In this document: positions 59,701-64,000 of the stretch, in pieces | How positions within the stretch are numbered: the stretch's first letter is position 1 | Layout: the number at the start of each line of letters is the position of its first letter | NCBI RefSeq assembly: GCF_026898115.1 | Contig: NZ_CP114036.1 | Span: 4,954,001-5,018,000, forward strand | DNA: 64,000 bases | Source of the DNA: Streptomyces sp. S465 | GTDB lineage: Bacteria; Actinomycetota; Actinomycetes; Streptomycetales; Streptomycetaceae | Direction: 5' to 3' | Made by a program: the position numbers and the translations under genes | Notes under the pieces: generated by a model | Seen by the model: only the letters and a program-made list of their open reading frames with translations | Database searches by the model: none | What the model was told of the DNA's origin: nothing

Positions 59701-60004
59701 GGGCGATGTCGCGTTCACGACCGAGCTCATCCTCAGCGAGCTGATCACCAACGCCATCCGCTACGCGACCGGCCCGATCCGGGTCCGGCTGCTCTGCGAC
59801 CGCAGCCTGATCTGCGAGGTCTTCGACACCAGCAGCACCTCCCCGCATCTGCGGTACGCGGGGACGACGGACGAGGGCGGCCGGGGGCTCTTCCTGGTCT
59901 CGCAGTTCGCCGACCGCTGGGGCACCCGCTACACCTCGGACGGCAAGGTGATCTGGACTGAGCAGGCGCTGCCGCTGACGAGGAACGGCAAGCCGCGGAC
60001 GTGA
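56744..60004 (+). CDS. SpoIIE-type PP2C phosphatase with Cache, PAS, GAF and anti-sigma-type ATPase domains
   Basis: 1086 aa from the first ATG; starts at 56822 or 56867 are possible. A 170-residue disordered cytoplasmic head with a DQ/DP-rich repeat (about 69-115) precedes a membrane helix (178-200), an extracellular single-Cache sensor (about 205-335, THPNPDRIGKHFMGT), a second helix (337-360), PAS, GAF (with a Gly/Ala/Pro insertion near 545-570), PP2C/SpoIIE (GGDWFD, VGDVVGHG, LYTDGL, SDDIAL) and a GHKL ATPase (SELITNAI, GRGLFLV). Predicted to dephosphorylate STAS antagonists on an external signal. It is the full-length paralog of the truncated gene at position 2. Confidence 0.93.
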   Translation: MSDGSGRPAAADAARSPLNKGARNNDMAGLFGRPWVPPARTMTDGRPGGRREGPRSAWERRGRRVQQDERDQRDQLDPRDRLDPRDQPDQGGQADQLGPPDQFGPAGLPDQSGPWDPHERSSTHTGRTGYTHGPGPAHDSGYAHRPAHGRGGYGRGWRRRGRQGRRGQARWVRTVAGQVFVLQVGVVLLLVVAAVAALVLQSRYDSEREARNRSMAVAESFANAPGMVSAMRGPQPTAALQPLAERAREGSGVDFVVAMSPRGIRYTHPNPDRIGKHFMGTIRPAAEGRTFTETFTGTLGLSVRAVVPVKDGQGKVVGLVAAGVTIKKVSGAADRQLPLLFGAAALALALATAGTALVSRRLRRQTHGLDPAEMTRMYEHHDAVLHSVREGVLIVGGDGRLVLANDEARRLFDLPPDAEGRLVSELGFDPHTAALLASGRPATDEVHTAGERLLSVSHRPTDRDGGPPGSVATLRDTTELRALSGKVDLARNRLKLLYDAGVSIGTTLDVVRTAQELAEYAVARFADYVSVDLADSVLRGGEPPDGVAGPDGVAGPGAPGAGPPGAVPTADGRRTVLRRTALSGIRDDGPLYPLGMLIEFGPSAPQARGFRSGAVTVEPVLSDFGGWQEQDPEHARRIVDYGIHSMITVPLRARGVVLGVASFMRAEKPEPFEEDDISLAEELVTRAAVSIDNARRYTREHTMAVTLQRSLLPRVLPEQNALDVAYRYLPAESGVGGDWFDVIPLPGARVALVVGDVVGHGLHAAATMGRLRTAVHNFSTLDLPPDEILSHLDDLIARIDQDESPGGLDGDGGGVGEGITGATCLYAIYDPVTRCCTMARAGHPPPALVRPDGTVEFLELPAGPPLGLGGLPFETAELELPEGSQVVLYTDGLIEKRDRDIETGLELLRDALSHPGSHPGRTPEDACTAVLDALLPDRPSDDIALIVARTRVLEPGLTADWEVPSDPKQVAGVRAAVARKLAEWDLGDVAFTTELILSELITNAIRYATGPIRVRLLCDRSLICEVFDTSSTSPHLRYAGTTDEGGRGLFLVSQFADRWGTRYTSDGKVIWTEQALPLTRNGKPRT

Positions 60005-60066
60005 GGGACGGCCTGCGGGAGAGCGGGCCGTCGACAAGCGTGCGGTTCCGGGCCGCCGACAAGCGT

Positions 60067-60101
60067 GAAGCCCGCCCACGGACGTCCCGTGGGCGGGCTT
60101 C
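60067..60101. terminator. Strong bidirectional terminator
   Basis: GAAGCCCGCCCACGG and CCGTGGGCGGGCTTC, perfect 15-bp arms with a 5-nt loop, between the convergent SpoIIE and EtfD-like genes. Confidence 0.85.
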
Positions 60102-60134
60102 GGCGTGTGGCGCGTGGCGCGCCGCGTCAGGCGA

Positions 60135-62423
60135 CTACTTCACCGGGGCCGGCTCCGGCTCCTCGGCGGTCTGGCCGCCGTCCTCCGGTTCGGCCGGGGT
60201 CTTCACCGAGTCGAGGAGCAGCTGTGCCACGTCCACGACCTGGAGCTCTTCCTTCGCCTTCCCGTCGTTCTTCTTGCCGTTGACGGAGTCGGTGAGCATG
60301 ACCAGGCAGAACGGGCAGGCGGTGGAGACGATGTCCGGGTTGAGGGAGAGGGCCTCGTCGACGCGCTCGTCGTTGATGCGCTTGCCGATCCGCTCCTCCA
60401 TCCACATCCGGGCGCCGCCCGCGCCGCAGCAGAAGCCGCGCTCCTTGTGGCGGTGCATCTCCTCGTTCCGCAGTCCCGGCACCTTGGCGATGATCTCGCG
60501 CGGGGGTGTGTAGACCTTGTTGTGGCGGCCCAGGTAGCAGGGGTCGTGGTAGGTGATCAGGCCCTCGACCGGGGTGACCGGGATCAGCTTGCCCTCGTCG
60601 ATGAGGTGCTGGAGCAGCTGGGTGTGGTGGATGACCTCGTACTCGCCGCCCAGCTGCGGGTACTCGTTGGCGATCGTGTTGAAGCAGTGCGGGCAGGTCG
60701 CGACGATCTTCTTCTTGGCCTTCTCGACGACGACGCCCTCGTCAGCATCCTCACCGAAGGCCATGTTCAGCATCTCGACGTTCTGCTGGCCGAGCTGCTG
60801 GAAGAGGAACTCGTTGCCCAGGCGGCGGGCGGAGTCACCGGTGCACGCCTCGTCGCCGCCCATGATCGCGAACTTGACGCCGGCGATGTGCAGCAGCTCC
60901 GCGAAGGCCTTGGTGGTCTTCTTGGCCCGGTCCTCCAGGGCGCCCGCGCAGCCGACCCAGTACAGGTAGTCGACCTCGGTGAGGTCCTCGATGTCCTTGC
61001 CGACGACCGGCACCTCGAAGTCGACTTCCTTGGTCCATGCCAGCCGCTGCTTCTTGGCCAGGCCCCAGGGGTTGCCCTTCTTCTCCAGGTTCTTCAGCAT
61101 CGTGCCCGCTTCCGAGGGGAAGCTGGACTCGATCATCACCTGGTAGCGGCGCATGTCCACGATGTGGTCGACGTGCTCGATGTCCACCGGGCACTGCTCC
61201 ACGCAGGCGCCGCAGGTGGTGCAGGACCACAGCACGTCCGGGTCGATGACGCCGCCCGCGGCGAAGCCGCTGTCAGACGCGGCCTCGAGGGTGCCGATCA
61301 GCGGCCGCTCGGCCTCGGCCAGCGCCGCCGCGGGCACCTGGGCCAGCTGCTCCTCGCTCGCCTTCTCCTCGCCCTCCATCGTCTTGCCGCCGCCGGCCAG
61401 CAGGTAGGGGGCCTTGGCGTGGCTGTGGTCGCGCAGCGCCATGATCAGCAGCTTCGGGGAGAGCGGCTTGCCGGTGTTCCAGGCGGGGCACTGCGACTGG
61501 CAGCGGCCGCATTCGGTGCAGGTGGAGAAGTCGAGGATGCCCTTCCAGGAGAAGTGCTCGATCTGCGAGACGCCGAACTGGTCGTCCTCGCCCGGGTCCT
61601 CGAAGTCGATCGGCTTGCCGTCGCTCACCATCGGCTGGAGGGCGCCGAGCGCGACCTCGCCGTCCGCGTTGCGCTTGAACCAGATGTTGGGGAAGGCGAG
61701 GAAGCGGTGCCAGGCGATGCTCATGTCGAGGTTGGTGCTGACCGTGATCATCCAGATCATGGTCGTGCCGAGCTTGACCATCGCGAACAGGTAGGTCAGG
61801 TTCTGCACGGTGTCGACGCCGAGCCCGCTGAAGAGCTGGACCAGCGGGTACGAGGCGAAGTACGCGGGCTCGTAGGAGTCGACGTGGTGCAGCGCGCCCT
61901 CCGTGCCGCGCAGCGCCATGATCGCGATGCCGATGATGAGGATGACGTACTCGACGAAGTACGCCTGCCAGGCGGTGGAGCCCGCGAACCGCGACTTGCG
62001 GCCGGCCCGGCTGGGCAGGTTCAGCAGCCGGATCACCATCAGCGTCAGGATGCCGAGGGTGGTCATCGTGCCGATGAACTCGATGTACAGCTCGTAGGGG
62101 AGGAAGCCGCCGAGGATGGGCAGCGTCCAGTCGGCCTGGAAGAGCTGGCCGTAGGCGTTGATGATGGTCGGTGGCAGGGTCAGGAAGCCGATCGCCACGA
62201 ACCAGTGGGCGACGCCGATGACGCCCCACTTGTTCATGCGGGTGTGCGCGAGGAATTCCCGCACCAGGGTCACGCTGCGCTGCCAGGGGTTGTCGGTCCT
62301 GGCCCCCGCCGGGACCGGCGCGCCCAGTTTGAAGAAGCGCACGAACTGCGCGACGGCCCGGCCGAGCAGGGCAACGCCGACCGCGGTGAGGACCAGCGAC
62401 ACGATGATCGCGGCGAGTTGCAT
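60135..62423 (-). CDS. Membrane Fe-S oxidoreductase, EtfD-like (HdrD/GlpC-type CCG domains)
   Basis: 762 aa from the ATG at 62423 (GAGGAG upstream). About six N-terminal helices (1-250, NarI-like), then two 4Fe-4S motifs (CTECGRCQSQCP and CTTCGACVEQCP) and two CCG-type cysteine domains (WVGCAG ... CPHCFN, and CYLGRHN ... GFCCGAGG). The layout matches actinobacterial EtfD (Rv0338c in M. tuberculosis), which passes electrons from electron-transfer flavoprotein to menaquinone during fatty acid oxidation. No etfAB genes are in the window. A 14-bp palindrome upstream may link it to fatty-acid regulation. Confidence 0.9.
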   Translation of the reverse strand: MQLAAIIVSLVLTAVGVALLGRAVAQFVRFFKLGAPVPAGARTDNPWQRSVTLVREFLAHTRMNKWGVIGVAHWFVAIGFLTLPPTIINAYGQLFQADWTLPILGGFLPYELYIEFIGTMTTLGILTLMVIRLLNLPSRAGRKSRFAGSTAWQAYFVEYVILIIGIAIMALRGTEGALHHVDSYEPAYFASYPLVQLFSGLGVDTVQNLTYLFAMVKLGTTMIWMITVSTNLDMSIAWHRFLAFPNIWFKRNADGEVALGALQPMVSDGKPIDFEDPGEDDQFGVSQIEHFSWKGILDFSTCTECGRCQSQCPAWNTGKPLSPKLLIMALRDHSHAKAPYLLAGGGKTMEGEEKASEEQLAQVPAAALAEAERPLIGTLEAASDSGFAAGGVIDPDVLWSCTTCGACVEQCPVDIEHVDHIVDMRRYQVMIESSFPSEAGTMLKNLEKKGNPWGLAKKQRLAWTKEVDFEVPVVGKDIEDLTEVDYLYWVGCAGALEDRAKKTTKAFAELLHIAGVKFAIMGGDEACTGDSARRLGNEFLFQQLGQQNVEMLNMAFGEDADEGVVVEKAKKKIVATCPHCFNTIANEYPQLGGEYEVIHHTQLLQHLIDEGKLIPVTPVEGLITYHDPCYLGRHNKVYTPPREIIAKVPGLRNEEMHRHKERGFCCGAGGARMWMEERIGKRINDERVDEALSLNPDIVSTACPFCLVMLTDSVNGKKNDGKAKEELQVVDVAQLLLDSVKTPAEPEDGGQTAEEPEPAPVK

Positions 62424-62467
62424 AGGGGGCTCCTCGAACCTGCGAGCTGGATTGCTGAGCAGAACTA

Positions 62468-62481
62468 TTACTAAGCAGTAA
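62468..62481. promoter_or_regulatory. Palindrome upstream of the EtfD-like gene
   Basis: TTACT-AAGC-AGTAA lies 45 bp before the ATG in a local AT-rich patch. It is likely to overlap the promoter and to be a TetR-type operator. Confidence 0.5.
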
Positions 62482-62613
62482 CTTAATGTGGCTTGACCGA
62501 GATTACCCGCCCGGACGGTCACCCATGTAGTCGACGAGCCGGTGATCTGTGTCGCTCACATGGCCCCTCCTCCACCTCTTCCACCTCCTCTTGGGTATAA
62601 GTCTCATATAAAA

Positions 62614-62634
62614 GTTGAGCCGCTGCGACTCAGG
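62614..62634. promoter_or_regulatory. HspR (HAIR) site 1 upstream of dnaK
   Basis: TTGAGC-N7-ACTCAG core fits the HAIR consensus CTTGAGT-N7-ACTCAAG with a few changes. A TATAAA hexamer lies just upstream at 62607-62612. Confidence 0.65.
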
Positions 62635-62665
62635 TCTGTTGACAGCGGCGAGCCGGTCATGCACC

Positions 62666-62686
62666 CTTGAGCCTGTTCCACTCAAT
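62666..62686. promoter_or_regulatory. HspR (HAIR) site 2 upstream of dnaK
   Basis: CTTGAG(C)-N7-ACTCAA(T): 12 of 14 consensus positions. It is 22 bp before the ATG. HspR with DnaK as co-repressor binds such sites in Streptomyces (established). Confidence 0.8.
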
Positions 62687-62693
62687 GCTGTAG

Positions 62694-64000
<1,307 letters not shown>

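Noticed and set aside
56360-60079. Very long minus-strand open frame (1239 codons) opposite the second SpoIIE gene
   Set aside because: It is the complement of a gene with clear domains; the translation is Arg/Gly/His-rich low complexity without motifs, typical of high-GC shadow frames.
60105-62474. 789-codon plus-strand frame opposite the EtfD-like gene
   Set aside because: Shadow of the Fe-S oxidoreductase, which has all cluster motifs; the plus-strand translation has no recognisable domain.

Overview
The window is high-GC actinobacterial DNA that reads as Streptomyces chromosome. The evidence is a cvnABCD conservon, two SpoIIE-type phosphatases, many GTG/TTG starts with GTGA/ATGA overlaps, several TetR regulators, TTA codons in a SARP regulator and a xylanase, and a dnaK gene preceded by two HspR-type (HAIR) sites. 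Both ends are cut: the first gene lacks its 5' end, and dnaK runs off the right edge.

Left part (1-8.3 kb): a SpoIIE-type phosphatase, then the conservon (sensor ATPase, roadblock, DUF742, GTPase), a TetR regulator and a P450/ferredoxin pair. 8.3-19.1 kb: a TetR regulator; a DUF305/DUF3105 envelope pair; an adenylating enzyme with an aldehyde dehydrogenase that resemble phenazine-tailoring EhpF/EhpG; a sigma-like zinc-finger protein coupled to a YbaY-like protein; and a complete molybdate locus (Mop-type regulator, modA, modB, modC).

19.2-32.3 kb is a run of small units: a DUF308 membrane protein diverging from a TetR regulator; a TetR/SnoaL-like divergent pair with twin operators; DinB; an acidic protein; two CNNM/CorC-type membrane proteins; a Ser/Thr kinase with a PQQ propeller; a DUF4232 lipoprotein; a TauE/SafE permease; a VWA protein; an NTF2-like protein; and a NUDIX hydrolase. 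Three intergenic regions here carry short tandem repeats built around CCWGG.

32.4-51.8 kb looks accessory. It holds an AfsR-like SARP with three TTA codons, divergent from an NB-ARC/TPR (NLR-like) protein with a possible amyloid-signalling N-terminus. Next come a hexapeptide-repeat protein coupled to a TagF-like glycosyltransferase, a GH11 xylanase with a TTA codon, and an ATP-grasp/CocE-type hydrolase operon interrupted by about 14 copies of an 8-bp repeat. That operon and the divergent KGG-repeat stress protein each have a sigma-B-type promoter match. An ANTAR protein, a second DUF4232 lipoprotein, a DUF899 protein, a serine beta-lactamase-fold hydrolase and a frameshifted AbiEii/MenT-like nucleotidyltransferase lead to a tRNA-Gly(CCC).

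Right part (52-64 kb) is core: a zinc-ribbon protein, dcd, a phosphoribosyltransferase, a Yip1 protein, an FG-GAP lipoprotein, the second SpoIIE phosphatase (sharing a 155-bp identical block with the first), an EtfD-like Fe-S membrane oxidoreductase and dnaK. A common theme is general-stress control: PP2C/anti-sigma-type phosphatases, sigma-B-like promoters and HspR sites. All functions are inferred from reading the sequence; no database search was run.
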